From positions 146,375,690 to 146,439,689 of the forward strand of contig CM048553.1 in assembly GCA_026413225.1 (NCBI GenBank): a stretch of 64,000 nt of DNA, in the 5' to 3' direction. Made by a program: the position numbers and the translations under genes. The stretch is from Otis tarda (taxonomy: Eukaryota > Chordata > Aves > Otidiformes > Otididae). Positions 11,801-24,600 of this stretch are shown here, one piece after another. Position 1 is the stretch's first letter. The number at the start of each line of letters is the position of its first letter. The notes under the pieces are model-generated. The model was given only the letters and a program-made list of their open reading frames with translations. It was not told the DNA's origin and did no database searches.

Positions 11801-13034
11801 CATAGAATCATAGAATGGTTAGGGTTGGAAGGGACCTTTAAAGGTCATCTAGTCCAACCCCCCTGCAAGGAGCAGGGACATCCCCAACCAGATCAGGTTG
11901 CTCAGAGCCCCACCCAATCTGGCCTTGAACGTTTCCAGGGATGGGACATCCACCACCTCTCTGGAGGTGGATCCACAGGTGGATCCACAACCTGTTCCAG
12001 TGTTCTACAACTCACATTGCAAAAAAAAAAAAATCCTAATATCTAATCTAAATCTACCTCTGTCTATTTCAAAACCATTACCCCTCGTCCTATCACAGCA
12101 GGCCCTACTGAACAGCCTCTCCCCATCTTTCTTGTAGGCCCCCTTGAGGTATTGGAAGACCGCTATCAGGTCTCCCCAGAGCCTCCTCTTCTGCAGGCTG
12201 AACAGCCCCAACTCTCTCAGCCTGTCCTCATAGGAGAGGTGCTCCAGCCCTCTGATCATCTTTGTGGCCCTCTTCTGGACCTTCTCCAACTGGTCCATGT
12301 CCTTCTTATGTTGGGGGCTACAGAACTGGACACAGTACTCCAGGTGGGGTCTCACCAGAGCAGAGCAATGAATCATCGGAGAGGCAGAATCACCTCCCTC
12401 AACCTGCTGGCTACACTCCTCTTGATGCAGCCCAGGATGCAGTTGGCCTTCTGGGCCGCAAGGGCACATTGCCAGCTCATGTTGAGCTTCTCATCCACCA
12501 GCACTCCCAAGTCCTTCTCCTCAGGGCTTCTCTCAATCCATTCTCTGCCCAGCCTGTATTTGTGCCTGGGATTGCCATGACCCAGGTGCAGGACTTTGCA
12601 CTTGGCCTGGTTGAACTTCATGAGGTTTGCACAGGCCCACCTCTCCAGCCTGTCAAGGTCCCTCTGGATGGCATTCCTCCCTTCCACCATGTCGACGGCA
12701 CCACACAACTTGGTGTCATCGGCGAACTTGGTGAGGGTGCACTCTATCCCACTGTCCATGTCGCCAACAAAGATGTTGAACAGGGCCAGGCCCAATACGG
12801 ACCCCTGAGGGACGCCACTCGTGACCGGTCTCCACATGGACATTGAGCCGTTGACCACCACTCTCTGAGTGCGGCCATCCAGCCAACTCCTTATCCACCG
12901 AGTGGTCTGTCCATCAAACCCATGTCTCTATAGAGAGAAGTATGTCATGCAAGACAGTGTCAAAAGCCTTGCACAAGTCCAGGTAGATGATATCTGTTGC
13001 TTGTCCCTTGTCCACCGACGCTGTCACCCCGTCA
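11801..13034 (-). mobile_element. CR1 LINE, 5'-truncated, relatively young
   Basis: Reading on the minus strand, it runs from the middle of the ORF2 reverse transcriptase domain (the GACGGGGTGACAGC box near 13034) through the C-terminus and 3' UTR. It ends in tail repeats seen on the plus strand as CATAGAATCATAGAATGG at 11801-11818. The GGTCATCTAGTCCAACCCCC box marks the 3' UTR. The sequence is close to the copy at 50159-51300, suggesting both came from one recent subfamily. A 12-bp tandem duplication (GGTGGATCCACA twice, 11966-11989) is absent from the other copy. The reverse transcriptase frame is broken. Confidence 0.95.
12005..12861 (-). pseudogene. CR1 ORF2 reverse transcriptase remnant (two frames)
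   Basis: The upstream piece (12373-12861) encodes the palm part of a CR1 reverse transcriptase. It carries [10 protein letters not shown] at residues 15-24 and an intact catalytic box [10 protein letters not shown] starting at residue 46 (Asp codons at 12715-12720). It stops after LREVILPLR. The downstream piece (12005-12469) is in another frame and continues with [13 protein letters not shown] and [14 protein letters not shown]. The break coincides with a short inserted or rearranged stretch around 12362-12385, where the copy at 50253 reads straight through. The downstream frame ends early after LDIR because an A/T run near 12019-12032 shifts it. The N-terminal domains, including the endonuclease, are missing. 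Confidence 0.9.
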
Positions 13035-14839
13035 CATGCACATGATGCACTTCAGCGAGGTTCAATCAATATTAAGACATGATCAGTCCTTGAAATCTAA
13101 GATCCTACAGCATAGCAATGTAAATCAAAGAAAGGAATTATTCACAGACTTAGAAAATGACAGGAGAAAGACCAATGGCCAAAGGCTAAAAAAGGAAAGG
13201 TCAGAGCTGTACAGGGAAAAAACATAAAAATGGGGAAAAAAAAGAAGAAAAAGTATTATTAACAGGGAAAGTAGTCAAGAAGACTAACAGATTTGAAGGA
13301 ATTTGGGACAATCAAGACTGCTTATGTTTGAAACTAGCTCACATTAAATAGTAATGAGTACTCCTGAAAATACTGAGGATGAGAATATGCAACATGAAAA
13401 GTCCTTCCTGGTTCTGCCACTTACATTTCATTAGAATTTCTGTCTTCTTGCGCAATGTGTTGATTTCCTTTATAATTGCCTGAGAAACAGCCCTTAGAGC
13501 ATTAAAATGACTAGATTATTCTTTCAAAATATCATTTATTAAAAAAAAAATCAGTTTACTGTAGGATCTACTTTCAACGCCTTAGATGCTTGTAGTTTAG
13601 ATTAGTTAAATGTCCAATGATATAATTACTTCCAAGTGTCATGCATGACCTTATTTACTATTTCCAGTGCTTTAGGTTCCTCTGTGGAATTGGCTGCAGG
13701 AATTGTGCTATCCTGTTTTATTTTGGCTGGTAGATTGTGGTTTCAGACAAGAAACTCTACACCCCTACGGAGCTGTCACATCTGTATGCTCTTTACTCTG
13801 TATAGGTTCGTGAATGAAAAAAACTTTCTTCTCTGGAAATGTGATCCAAAGATGACAATAGCAATGCAGTATTCATGTAATGTTGAAGATCAAAAATTTC
13901 TAACCTCAATGTGCCCAATGAATACTTATTTTAGGATGGGGGAAGAGGACAAAAACTGGGAAAGAAAGCTACTTCAGAAGTTTCATTGTGACATACAAGC
14001 TTAAGGAAGTTAAAAAAAAAACCCAGAAAAAAAAAGGTAAAAAGAGTTCAAACTTTGCATTTTAAGAAGACAAAGTGCAGTCAGGGAGAACTGAGAAAAA
14101 ATACTTTATCTCTTACATTCAGAACTGCAGATCACTTCTATTGCGACTCCCTTCTCCCTGCCTTCCCTTATCTCAAATTCTCTTGCTTTATCATTCCTTT
14201 AATCCATGGTAGCAGCATCCAGAGCTCTTCTGCTTACAAGATGTCTCTTTAAATTAAATAATTGATAAACTGCTTGATTTAAAATTTTCTTTTACTTGTT
14301 ATTCATCATGAAGTCTCACAGATTTACATTAGCACAGCGGCATTCAAATTATTTATATGCTTGCAGTAAATATATTAATAGCAAAAATTGTTGCTATGCT
14401 TCCAACAGGAGAGAGAAGAAAATATTCTAATTGAAATGCTTATGTAAATACCTCATACGGCACCTATTCCATGTATCACTGGTAGTCAAATTGATATAAC
14501 CTGTATCTGGGTTTACATATCTGCAAACTTAAATAAAATGAATGCGATTAAAATCTGGACTAGTGGTATCTATCTATTCAGTTGCATTTCTAATAGTCTA
14601 TAAATGCATCATATTAAGACTGAGTAGGAGAACCCATGGTAATAAAGCCCAGAACACCTTCTTTAATGTTTTCTTTTATAAGTATGTAACCAATAAAAAC
14701 TAATTTATATGTCATTTTATTCGTACTTTTGTACTTAAATTGTTTTAACATTTTTTCAGCTGTCCTGTTTTCAAAATGAAACAAATGTTGCAAACCTGAA
14801 GAAAGTAAAGTAAATATGAGCAATTTAAAACTTTTCCCT
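13035..14839. other. Unique DNA, no supported gene
   Basis: The longest frame is 13636-14004 on the plus strand (122 codons). It has a mildly hydrophobic start but no recognisable domain, and I treat it as a chance frame. A-rich runs lie at about 13233-13250 and 14010-14041. Confidence 0.5.
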
Positions 14840-15568
14840 TATCGTAGTTTAACCCCGCTTGGGACCAAACTATGCAGTCTCTCACTCCCCCCACCCTCCA
14901 AGGGAATCCCACTGGAATGGCTGCCCCAGTGTGGGCCCTTCACGGACCACAGCCTCCTTCGGGCATCTGTCTGCCCCAGCATGGGGCCCTCCACGGGTTG
15001 CAGGTGGATCTCTGCTCCTCCATGGACCTCCATGGGCTGCAGGGGGACAGCCTGCTTCACCATGGTCTTCACCACAGGCTGCAGGGGAATCTCTGCCAGG
15101 AGCAACATTATTCCTCCCCCTCCTTCTTCACTGACCTTGGCATCTGCAGCCGTTCCTCTCACAAGAAATCCTTCACAATTGGCTCAGGCAGATGTCTCTC
15201 AGGTTCTCTTCACATCTCCTGTCTCCACTTCTTGCAGCTGAGCTGGGCAGAGTAGGTCCCAGAGGGCTGCCCAGCAGAAGGCCAGAGTTTGAGGGCTGAC
15301 AGACTCACAAGGCTTGCGCCCTCCCCTCTTTGCCCTTGCTCCAGCTTCTTCACATCTTCTTTTATTTTTTTTTTCCTGCTTTTTCCCTTCTTAATTACGT
15401 TATTGTAGAGGCATTATCAGGGAACATTCTGCTACCAGTCTTCTCAGTCCTGGCCAGCAGCAGGTCCGCCCTAGACCCAGCCGAGTCCGCTGGACACAGG
15501 GGAAACTTTTAGCAGCCTCGTCCAGAAGCTGCCACCATAGCCCCCCCTCACTAAACAAAGCCAACATA
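14840..15568 (-). mobile_element. Solo LTR, type A, internally deleted
   Basis: The plus strand starts TATCGTAGTTTAACCCCG and ends AAACAAAGCCAACATA, matching both ends of the type A LTRs at 25118 and 33566 after inversion. It is about 730 bases rather than about 1140. The missing part lies just inside the left end, between CACCCTCCAAGGGAATCCC and GGAATGGCTGC, and would have held the poly(A) signal. The TATA box equivalent reads CTTAATTACG on the plus strand and is damaged. Possible 5-bp target duplication TCCCT (14835-14839) against CCCCT (15569-15573), one mismatch. The plus-strand frames here (for example 14816-15241) are LTR sequence, not genes. Confidence 0.82.
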
Positions 15569-16615
15569 CCCCTATAAACAAGTGTACATGTTTCAATTAC
15601 GTTTATATATATCTTTTTTTCCTGCATTTGTGTCAAAAGTATTTGTATTGTTTGACCATCTAGTGGTCATCTTGAAGACTTATTAGTGATTAATGTGCAC
15701 ATATTGCTAACTGAGTTCTAGATCCAGTAGGTAATTTAGACTCCATTCATCAAACATTTTTCTCTTTGAACTAGAAGTTATACAATGTAAATAGAATGTG
15801 ATGAACGATCTGAAGTCTCTATCTTGAAAACAATATTCAGCTATCAATTACCGAGGCACATCTGAAGCTCTTAAGTCTTGACTGAGATGACCTACTAACA
15901 TTTAGGTTGGATGTTAATGGGACAATTACACTCTTCCTTTTTTTTTTTTTTAAATTTCGTACTCTGGTGGAGATTCTTTCACTCCGAGACCATCAGCTTC
16001 ATCAATTCTTATGCACATGTCTACATCTTGACTACTGCTGCCCATTTTCTGCTCCATGGAGTCATGCAGGCCTGTTCATACAATGGTCCAGGCAGGGTTC
16101 TGAATTGCACTGACTACAATGTGAGAGTGCCTTGGTGCGCAAGCCTTGCTGCACATCATGGGAAGTCAGTGATACTCACAGCAGTGATTTGACAACTTGA
16201 CAGCAGTAACCTTAACCCTAACCATACCACTATGCTCTGTTGTACTCTTCAGAGCTCTCAGGAGGGTGTATTCTTCAAGAGTGAAAGCATCAAGGTGATT
16301 CTCCTTCTTCACCTCATCATCTTATCCATCACCTCAATGTGTTGACTTTTGTCATGGAAAAGTAGCCAAAGAAGGCATATCTGATAATGTAAGGCATATG
16401 TAAGATGCTAAAACCTTGTTTTATGTGTTTAACTCTTAGTTCTCTTCAGCTTCTACTCTCCCTCCATCATGAACAAATGTCTCTTCTTTCGTTATTTGCT
16501 CTCTCTGATTTATAAACTTAAATAATCTCATTCTTTGTATTCCTCCACCCAAGAACATTCTCCCACTTTATCAAATCGAGTAGCAGTTTCAGACCAGAGA
16601 TTTTGACCTCCTGGT
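15569..16615. other. Unique DNA, no gene seen
   Basis: A T run lies at about 15937-15950. The segment 15960-16200 is less AT-rich than its surroundings and carries two overlapping short frames (15907-16113 and 15911-16192), but no family was recognised. Confidence 0.5.
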
Positions 16616-17175
16616 TGTCATGGTTTAACCCCAGCCAGCAACTAAGCACAACACAGTCACTTGCTCACTCCCCCTCAGTGGGATGGAGGAGAGAATTGGA
16701 AGGGTAAAAGTAAGAAAACTCATGGGTTGAGATAAAAACAGTTTAATAATTAAAAAAAAATCTATAATGAAAGGGAAAATAACAAAGAGAGAGGAATAAA
16801 ACCCAAGAAAAACAAGTGATGCAAATGAAAATAATTGTTCACCACCAATCAACCAATGCCCAGCCAGTCCTTGAGCAGCGGCCCCTCTGTCAACCTCCTG
16901 TATAGTTTTGTTGCTGTCATATGGTATGGAATATCTCTTTGGTCAGTTGGGGTGAGCTGTCCTGACTGTGTCCCTTCCAGCTTCTTGTGCACCCCCAGCC
17001 TATTTGCTGGCTGGGCAGTGTGAGATGCAGAAAAGGCCTTGACTCTGTGTAAGCATTGCTCAGCAATAACACAAATATCCCTATATTATCAACACTGTTT
17101 TCAGCACAAATCCAAAACATAGCCCCATACAAGCTACTATGAAGAAAATCAACTCTCCCAGCCAATACTAGCACA
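16616..17175 (-). mobile_element. Solo LTR, type B1
   Basis: The plus strand reads TGTCATGGTTTAACCCCAGCC at the left and AGCCAATACTAGCACA at the right, so it is TG...CA bounded and an inverted copy of the LTR at 8048-8635. Shared boxes include CCCTCAGTGGGATGGAGGAG, ACTCATGGGTTGAGATAA, the CAGTTGGGGTGAGCTGTCC region and the GAAGAAAATCAACTCT box near the right end. No clear target duplication (CTGGT against TTAGT). The frames at 16835-17023 and 16917-17222 lie in or across it and are not genes. Confidence 0.85.
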
Positions 17176-19621
17176 TTAGTACTGCTATCAGCCATGATTA
17201 ATGGAAAACCATTCATGAACAAACAAGGAGATTTTTTATGTTACGAAGAGTGAAGGTAGTGGGTACAAGCATGGCTCTTGCAGCTGTAAGATCTCACTGT
17301 TCTCTTCTTTGGCTTACTTGTTATTCTGCCGTTTCCTCACAAAAGAAAGTTGTGATTGGAAGATCCGCTTCATAGCCTCCACATGTTGTGGTGCAGCAAT
17401 GAGGATGAGGTAACATGAGACAAAGATTGGTATGCAACAATGTGAGTCCTTTCAGAATACTTTTGGAGGAACAGAGTAGGGTTCTAATAATCCAGATCTG
17501 GCTTAAGTCACATCACTGCTTCATAGATAAGAATGAGGGCATGGCTATCCTAGCTGGAGAACTCTATTTTGCTTCAGAGCAGAGCACAGTAGCAGATGAA
17601 CATGCATGCATTATGTAGGACTAGGAAACTCTGAAGAGTTGGTAGGGTTCTTGCCCACATTACCATTTAGATATGCCTAAAAGAACTCCAGTTTACTAAT
17701 AAGAAATAAATACCTACTTCAGATTAACCATACTCCGAGTACATGCTCCAGCTTTGTGACATAAAACTGTATCTTGTAATGGGGATGTAGTTTATACTCC
17801 ATTCAGATCTTCTTAGACCTAAATTGATTAATCTGAGTAGTTTTGTCTTCAATGAACTGGCTCTAAAACAAAAACAAAACAAAACAAAACCTTTAGAAAA
17901 CCACATTAATTCAAAAAGAGTGCTAATCTTTTTTTTACCTTTTTAAAAAAATTAATGCCCCCCAGCTTCTCTGACATGTAGCCATCCAAAGAGGTGAAAG
18001 CACAGAATCCCTGCAGCATGCAAAACACCAATTTCAAGGATCTGATTGTCATGTCTGATAAGACCATCTTGAAGAAAGGACTTCCACAGAGCTATTAATG
18101 AGGTATTTTTATTACTGATCCTTACAGGGTCCTCAAACCTTAATATTTGACAGACTGAAGGTGACTTGTTTACAGGTTATGCTATTTTAGACTGTCAGAA
18201 AAGTCAATAAGTTCATTAGAAAAAAAAATCTCATATCCAATCTCCTTTCATTTATAGTTGTAATAGCCAAAATACTTAAATCCTTTCAATTTATATCACT
18301 TTCCATCTTTTAATTCTGGCAACAAAATGGTATCTCCTAGCCAAAGCATCCTTTATCTTTCAAGAATCAGTCTATATCCTACTGTTAACGAGAGAGAACT
18401 TCTGATATTTGGCAGGGTAAAATATCCTTAAAGGCTGCTTTTCTAATGTATTGTAAACAATAGAGCAAAGAGGATATAACTGTAACAGTAAATCAATTGT
18501 TTTCAAGTTTTCAACCTTATAGTTCTTTTCCAGAAGTTCTACATCAACACCTGTATACTGAAACAGTAATTTAGATAACTCATATGTAATGAGCACTGTT
18601 CTGGGAGGTTCAGCTGAAAAGTAAGTTAGTATATATCAAGAGTCCCTAGCCTGAGGGCTGTTTGTTGCTGTGTATAAAATGATCTGGGTGATCTTAGTCT
18701 ATTAATCTCTCATAAGCAATGTTTATAAACATGTAGGTATACTCAAATGCTAGACATAAGTGGGAAATGTAGACATGTTCCTGAAAAAAAAGAAAGCCTG
18801 TTTATTTTAAAGAATAAAAATAGAAAGATCATTTAGTGTGGGAAAAGATATCTGAAAAGATATCTGAAGGTGCGTGAACTGAAGAAAGAAGATAGACGAC
18901 AGGGTTCTTTCAGGGACCATCAAAATTCATTTTCTTTCACTTTCAGTTTCCATGGAAACAATGAAATTAAGAAGAAACAGTAGCCCAGCTCAGGAGAAAC
19001 AGCAAGTTGGGGTGATAAGTGCCTGCATAAAACGTTTACGACTCTTGTCAATCTCCCTTTTGGTGTGAACAGTTAGCCAAGGTTCCCATTTGAGCCCTGT
19101 GGGCTCATCAAAACACCCTAAACTACTGACATCTTATTTGGTTCCAGGCGGATGATTGCTAACTGCCACAACCACCATAAGAAACTTTGCATGCCATCTA
19201 CTAGAAGGAGTGGCAAAGAAGTTCTGGTGATAATACTGACCTCTCTTCTCTTTGATGCTTAGACTCTCATTTGTGTCAGGACAAATTCTTATACTCTAAA
19301 TCAGAACAAGCAACTGATCTGGCTTTTTAAAAAATTAAAAATCCACAAATCTACAAGCACATGATGTACATATATATATATATGACTATTTCTCAATGGT
19401 TTCTTCTCATAAGCTTATGATGCCTTTTTATTACAAAGTTTCAAGGGGAAAATTGGTCAGTCTCAAAGTATGAGACTGTCCTTTGAATCAACTATTAAAA
19501 AGTAAAAAACTGGTTTATTTGTGCTCATCACTAACAGATTTTTAACAATTTTTTTTAACAGTTTTAATCTACATTATAACTTGTGTGACTATTTTCAAAA
19601 AGCAAGCTAGGTCAGTTTTAG
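17176..19621. other. Unique AT-rich DNA, no gene seen
   Basis: It contains an AAAAC-type simple repeat at about 17868-17890, the short direct repeat AAAAGATATCTG near 18844-18867, and a TA run near 19369-19383. No frame is recognisable. Confidence 0.55.
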
Positions 19622-20013
19622 GAGAGAGTTGAGGCTGTTCAGCCTGAAGAAGAGAAATGTCTGGGAAGACCTTATAGTGGCCTTCTAGTACGTAAAGGGG
19701 GCCTATAGGAAAGACAGGGAGAAACTCTTCAGCACAGCCTGTTGCAACAGGATGAGGGGTAATGGTTTTAAAATGGAGGTGGATTCAGATTAGATATTAG
19801 GAAAATTTTTTTTTTACAATGAGGGTGGTGGAACACCGGAACAAGTTGCCCAGAGAGGTGGTTGATGCCCCATCCCTGGAAACATTCAAGGCCAAGTTGG
19901 CCAGGGCTCTGAGCAACCTGATCCAGTTGGAGATGTCCCTGCTCCTTACAGGGGGGTTGGACTAGATGATCTTTAAAGATCCCTTCCAATCCTAACTATT
20001 CCATGACTCTATG
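19622..20013 (+). mobile_element. CR1 LINE, 3'-terminal fragment
   Basis: It starts in the RLRELG-coding region (GAGAGAGTTGAGGCTGTTCAG) and runs through the ORF2 C-terminus into the UTR box GGTTGGACTAGATGATCTTT and the CCTTCCAAT box. It ends in a decayed tail ATTCCATGACTCTATG. A T run at 19807-19815 and small indels disrupt the frame. It is similar in layout to the fragment at 4505, but not identical, and is inactive. Confidence 0.92.
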
Positions 20014-20047
20014 TTTTTCTTAAGATAATATCTTATCATCAGCCAAG

Positions 20048-20185
20048 CTATTCTATTCTATTCTATTCTATTCTATTCTATTCTATTCTATTCTATTCTA
20101 TTCTATTCTATTCTATTCTATTCTATTCTATTCTATTCCTTTTCGTCCCATTCCATCCCATTCTGTCACATTCTGTTCCATTCTA
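20048..20185. repeat. (TTCTA)n satellite, about 18 pure units, then decayed units
   Basis: A pure TTCTA tandem array runs from about 20048 to 20138. It then degrades into TTCCATCCCA, TTCTGTCACA and TTCTGTTCCA units to about 20185. It begins 34 bases past the CR1 3' end. Its unit resembles part of the CR1 tail repeat (ATTCTATG), so an origin from that tail is possible but unproven. Confidence 0.95.
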
Positions 20186-20318
20186 AATAAGAAATAGGAA
20201 AAGACTTTTCAAGGATCAAAGTGACCACTTTTCTCAATTAGGTAAATCAAAGGTTTTTGCAACACCAGTGTTCCCCGTAAATACAGAAAGTTAACTTTTT
20301 TAGTTTTTAATTCAGAAA

Positions 20319-20382
20319 TGTATATGTATATATGTATATATACATATATATATACATATATATATACACATATATATACAAT
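20319..20382. repeat. TATATG/CATATATA microsatellite
   Basis: About 64 bases of TGTATATATACATATATATA-like units. It is self-complementary and could form a cruciform, as many TA-rich repeats can. Confidence 0.9.
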
Positions 20383-21114
20383 GTCTATTGTAATTCAGGT
20401 TGCTCTTTTTCTACTTTCTTAACTTCTAGATTCTTATATTATATAAAATTTCTGTTAATTTCTTCTTGAAAAATAAGGAGTTAAGCCAAAATAAAAAGGC
20501 AGTGAACACGTAGCAGTAAGATTTTAACATCTTGGAATAGTAAGGCACTAAAAATGTTTAAATTGACATCCTAAGGTGATTTATAATTCTGCAGATACAC
20601 ACTAGGTATTTCTTTGACATTTATGGCTTTCTTTCAAGTATTATGCTTAAAAATAGAGGAAATTTCAATGTTGTAATCAGTTCAAAATAATTGTGTTACC
20701 TTTATTCCTTTCCACAGGGTTCCTCATTATATGCAAGTGAGGCTGAGTACAGGTGTAAGATTCAGTTTATAAAAAAAACACAAAATACCTAATATTCTGT
20801 ATCTTTCATCTCCTGTCTCTCCAGAACACATATTTGTTATTAATTAGAGATAAGTGATGCCCTTCCCTAACCAACGTTTGTTTTTTCTTTCTGCACAGTG
20901 TTTTCTTAAAAGAAAAGTTGTGCTGTCCTTAGAGAAATGTACTGTGAGGAGCTTGACTGGTTGAATTTCTAGACCTATGATTACAGAAAGCTATATTTCA
21001 CATGAGTTAGAACTAGATTTGAATTAGATTAAAAAACCAGCAAAATAGCAAATATCTGTGACAGCAGATAGGAATTACAAGCTATGTAAAATCTACGCAA
21101 ACTATTTTCAATCT
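20383..21114. other. Unique AT-rich DNA, no gene seen
   Basis: No recognisable frame or repeat was found between the TA repeat and the old CR1. Confidence 0.55.
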
Positions 21115-21610
21115 CTGATACAGACCACATCTGGAATATTGCATCCAGTTTTGGCTTCCAGTACAAGAAAGAAGTTGATAAACTGTAGTGAGTTAGTCAT
21201 TAAGCTGTTTGGGACTAGAGAATTTACCCTTTGAGTAAGCTGAGGGAGTTCGCCTTGGTCGGCCTGAAGAACAGACATGCTTGGGGTACCACACAGCACC
21301 TTGCCAGCAGCTCTGATGAAGTTACTGAGAAGATAGAGCCAGTTTATTTACGGAGATGTAGGACAGGAGAATGAATGACAGTGGTCATAAATTGAAATTT
21401 TGAAATAAATTGAAAAAAAGAAAAATTCACCACAGGACTGTGAAGCACTGAAAAAGATTGCCTAGTGAAGCTGTTGCATTTCTGTTGTTGAAGGTTTCCA
21501 AGATCTGCCTGAGCAGCCTGGTCTGCTCTCACAGCAGAGCCTACTTTGAGCAGGAGATTGAACTAGAGACCTCCTGAGATCCTTTTCAGCCTGAATGATT
21601 CAGCAGTTCT
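21115..21610 (+). mobile_element. Old, highly diverged CR1 3' fragment
   Basis: The segment ACATCTGGAATATTGCATCC corresponds to the HLEYC-coding region of CR1. The later GCTGAGGGAGTTCG and GGCCTGAAGA correspond to the LRELGLF part. The right end AGATTGAACTAGAGACCTCC and CAGCCTGAATGATTC match the 3' UTR of older CR1 subfamilies. Divergence and indels are much heavier than in the copies at 11801 or 50159, and no frame is open through it. Confidence 0.8.
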
Positions 21611-24600
21611 CTGATACAGCAGTGAGTTGCTACGTAGAAAAAGATTTAACAGACACTGAAGTGTTAGATATTTTTGCATTATCTAGTCTGGTATCAAGAA
21701 GGATGTACTTCAGAAAATGATTCGTTAAAGACCAAACAAAAATGTCAATAACATTTCTTAAAAGAACACATTTTGCTACAACAAGAATTAACTGCTAAAG
21801 GCAACACTAAATATCCGTGAACTGTGTCTGCTTATGTAAAAGACAGAGAAATCAGTGAGGATCTATTTCTTTACCTGCATTTAGAAGTTACAATAAGCAA
21901 GTCATTTTCCCTGCAAAGGCCTACCTGAATTTCGTAGAATTCTTTCAAATAATGAATTATTGCTTCATTACACTTTGTTATTATTTGTAGATCAGTTAAA
22001 ATACATATGCAATATGAGTGTTTTGGTCTACTTCATCTATACATAGTACAAAATAAATAATGACCACATATTTCTTTATTGCTTATTTATTGCTATTATC
22101 TAGTTCTTAAGTTAATGAAGCATATATGACTGACTGCAGTAGTTACTCAGAAGGACATGGTTCCTGCTGAACCGTGTTTAATCAGGTACAGTAGCACAGT
22201 AAAATGAATAGAGAATCCAATTAGAAAATCAAAAGGACAAATTTGGGTTTTATTTGATGGCAGGCATTGCTCTCAGACTTTCTATGTACAGATTAATAAG
22301 TAAAATTTTGGGGAAAAAAGATGCACCTTGGCAACATTACTTGATGACCATTTTGCACTAAACCATCAAGTTACATTTCCCTGAGGACCAACTCTAAATC
22401 TCTGAAAAGAGATTATTATGAACAATTGAACAACTTGTCACACTGGCGATATATACTATAAACTCCTTGGAGCTTGGGATCTTGGATTTTATTTCAACGT
22501 CTCAGTATTTAAGGATTATGTTCTTAAGTAAATACATGTAAATAACAATGAAAAGTAAAGGATTATAATTTATGCTTTTGGTATATTTAAGGAAGTCCCT
22601 AATGGCTATTGCATTTAATGATAACTTTCAATATCTTATATTTACATTAATTAATTGCAGTCAACTTTTAATATTGTCATGAAAGACACAAAAATGACTG
22701 AAATTTTGGCATTTAAGCAACAAAAATACAGACTTTTTATGAAATCTTGTTATATAATGCTGGGACTTTTTAATTTTACAATTGTCTTTTAAATTGAAAA
22801 TTAACAGCAACATTTTCATGTTTTGAAGGTAATTCATTATATATAATTTGCCTTGAGCAGGTTAACTTATTAATGCTTCAAATCCTTTATTGAGCTAAGA
22901 AGAATGAGATGAGGAGTGTGAATAAATTAAAGTTAATGGTGCTTATTCAGCCACGTTTGTAACTAAGTTACTTGAGTTTAGTCATGAATCTGTTTCCATT
23001 CTTCTCAGAAAGAAGAAATTTCTTTCAGCTTTCCCTGCTCCAGCCCACATATATCCAGCACAATTGATAATTATGAGTTCCACTTATCTTTAACAAATTA
23101 TTTTCTTTGGAGTCCATCCATAGTAAAGAATTTTGTGATATTATAGGGACAGATAGGGTATTTGAAAGATGGATTTTGAAACATCTATTACTTTGAATAG
23201 AGCTAACAACAAAGTTGAAAGCTTGAGGATAATATAAAATTACTTATCTAGGCAGAGAAAATATCTTAAGGGAGATCAAAAAAGCTGGATGTATAGAGAG
23301 TACTATGAACAGTTTGGTATATGTAACATTTACCATTTGATACATCATGTAGGAAGTGACATTTACTATTTATCAAAATGACAAACAAACAAATAAGTAC
23401 ATAAAGAAATATTTTGTAGTCAGTAGCATTTTTTCATTTGTTATTTAAATGCAATCTTCACTTTTATTTACAATAAATTATTACATCCTCCTCATCTAGA
23501 GTACCTTGCCCTTGTTCTGAGTAAAGTTTCTATTTATAAGGCCATATTCAGGATTTCAAGAAGTCTTCAGTCTTTCTGTTGTAAAATATTTACCAACTGT
23601 ACAAAGCAGAGCATAATCCAATAGCCCTCTGAAAAGTACTAGTAGCTGCTTCAAAGGGTTACTATAAAACTATAGGCAATAAACATCTACTGCTCCATAG
23701 TGAAATATCAAAAACAATGTAAACTTGCATAAATTCTTGAAAACTGTCTTGGATATATGTAATAAATTTATTGGCAGGATATACAGATCTTGAATCTTTA
23801 AGGTATTAGACATGGACAGCTTCTGATGACCCAGAGGAGGAGCATATCATCAGTACTAAAGACCTAACAAAAAAAATCACAATACCAGTAGATTAATGGA
23901 ATTCAAATCTATTTGAATATTCCTTTTATACACAGTGAGTGCAACACACTTCAGGACATCCCTCATAGAGTTCATGAAGAAGAATTTGAATTTTTGAGGT
24001 CCCTAAAGAATTCACTAGCCCTTCCTGAACTCTACAAAATGGAACAGTGAATTTTTAATCTGTCACTGCCTTTCAAGTTGTAAGCTGCACTATTAAAACA
24101 ATCAAATGGACAGACAGTTGCAGAATGAAAACACAATTTTCATGCAAGTAAACTTGACCAAATGCTTTTCAACATTTTAAAGACTTATACGTTACATATA
24201 TATTTGTTATTAATTATAACTATGTGTACTTAAAAAAATCTTAAGATGTTTCTGAAATAATTACCTGACATTTTTCAATAGTTTGTAAAAAGTGTGAGGA
24301 AACTGAAATCCTCTAATTAGATGTTTGGTACTCCATATTTTTAAACAGCTTATTAATTTTAGAGGTTTTGGTTTTCTTGTGTTTTTTCCTTTTTTTTTTT
24401 TTTAAAAAAGGCAGAACAAAACAAAGTGCAATTAAGCTGGCAGCTCATTTATCAAGCTTCAGCCTGATGCAATTTGATGTGACTGAGGCATTTAAAGACC
24501 TCTACTCAGGACTTTGATTGTGAAAGAGTGATATCAGTCATATATATAGCCTTTTCTGGCAAAGTGATAATACCAAAATAGAACATCCAGGAGGGTAAAT

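Noticed and set aside
12262..12846. 194-codon plus-strand frame
   Set aside because: It is antisense to the CR1 reverse transcriptase coding strand at 12005-12861.
13636..14004. 122-codon plus-strand frame
   Set aside because: No known domain, and AT-rich flanks without gene signals.
16211..16223. CTTAACCCTAACCA, resembling the telomere repeat
   Set aside because: Under two units of the telomeric hexamer; chance is enough.
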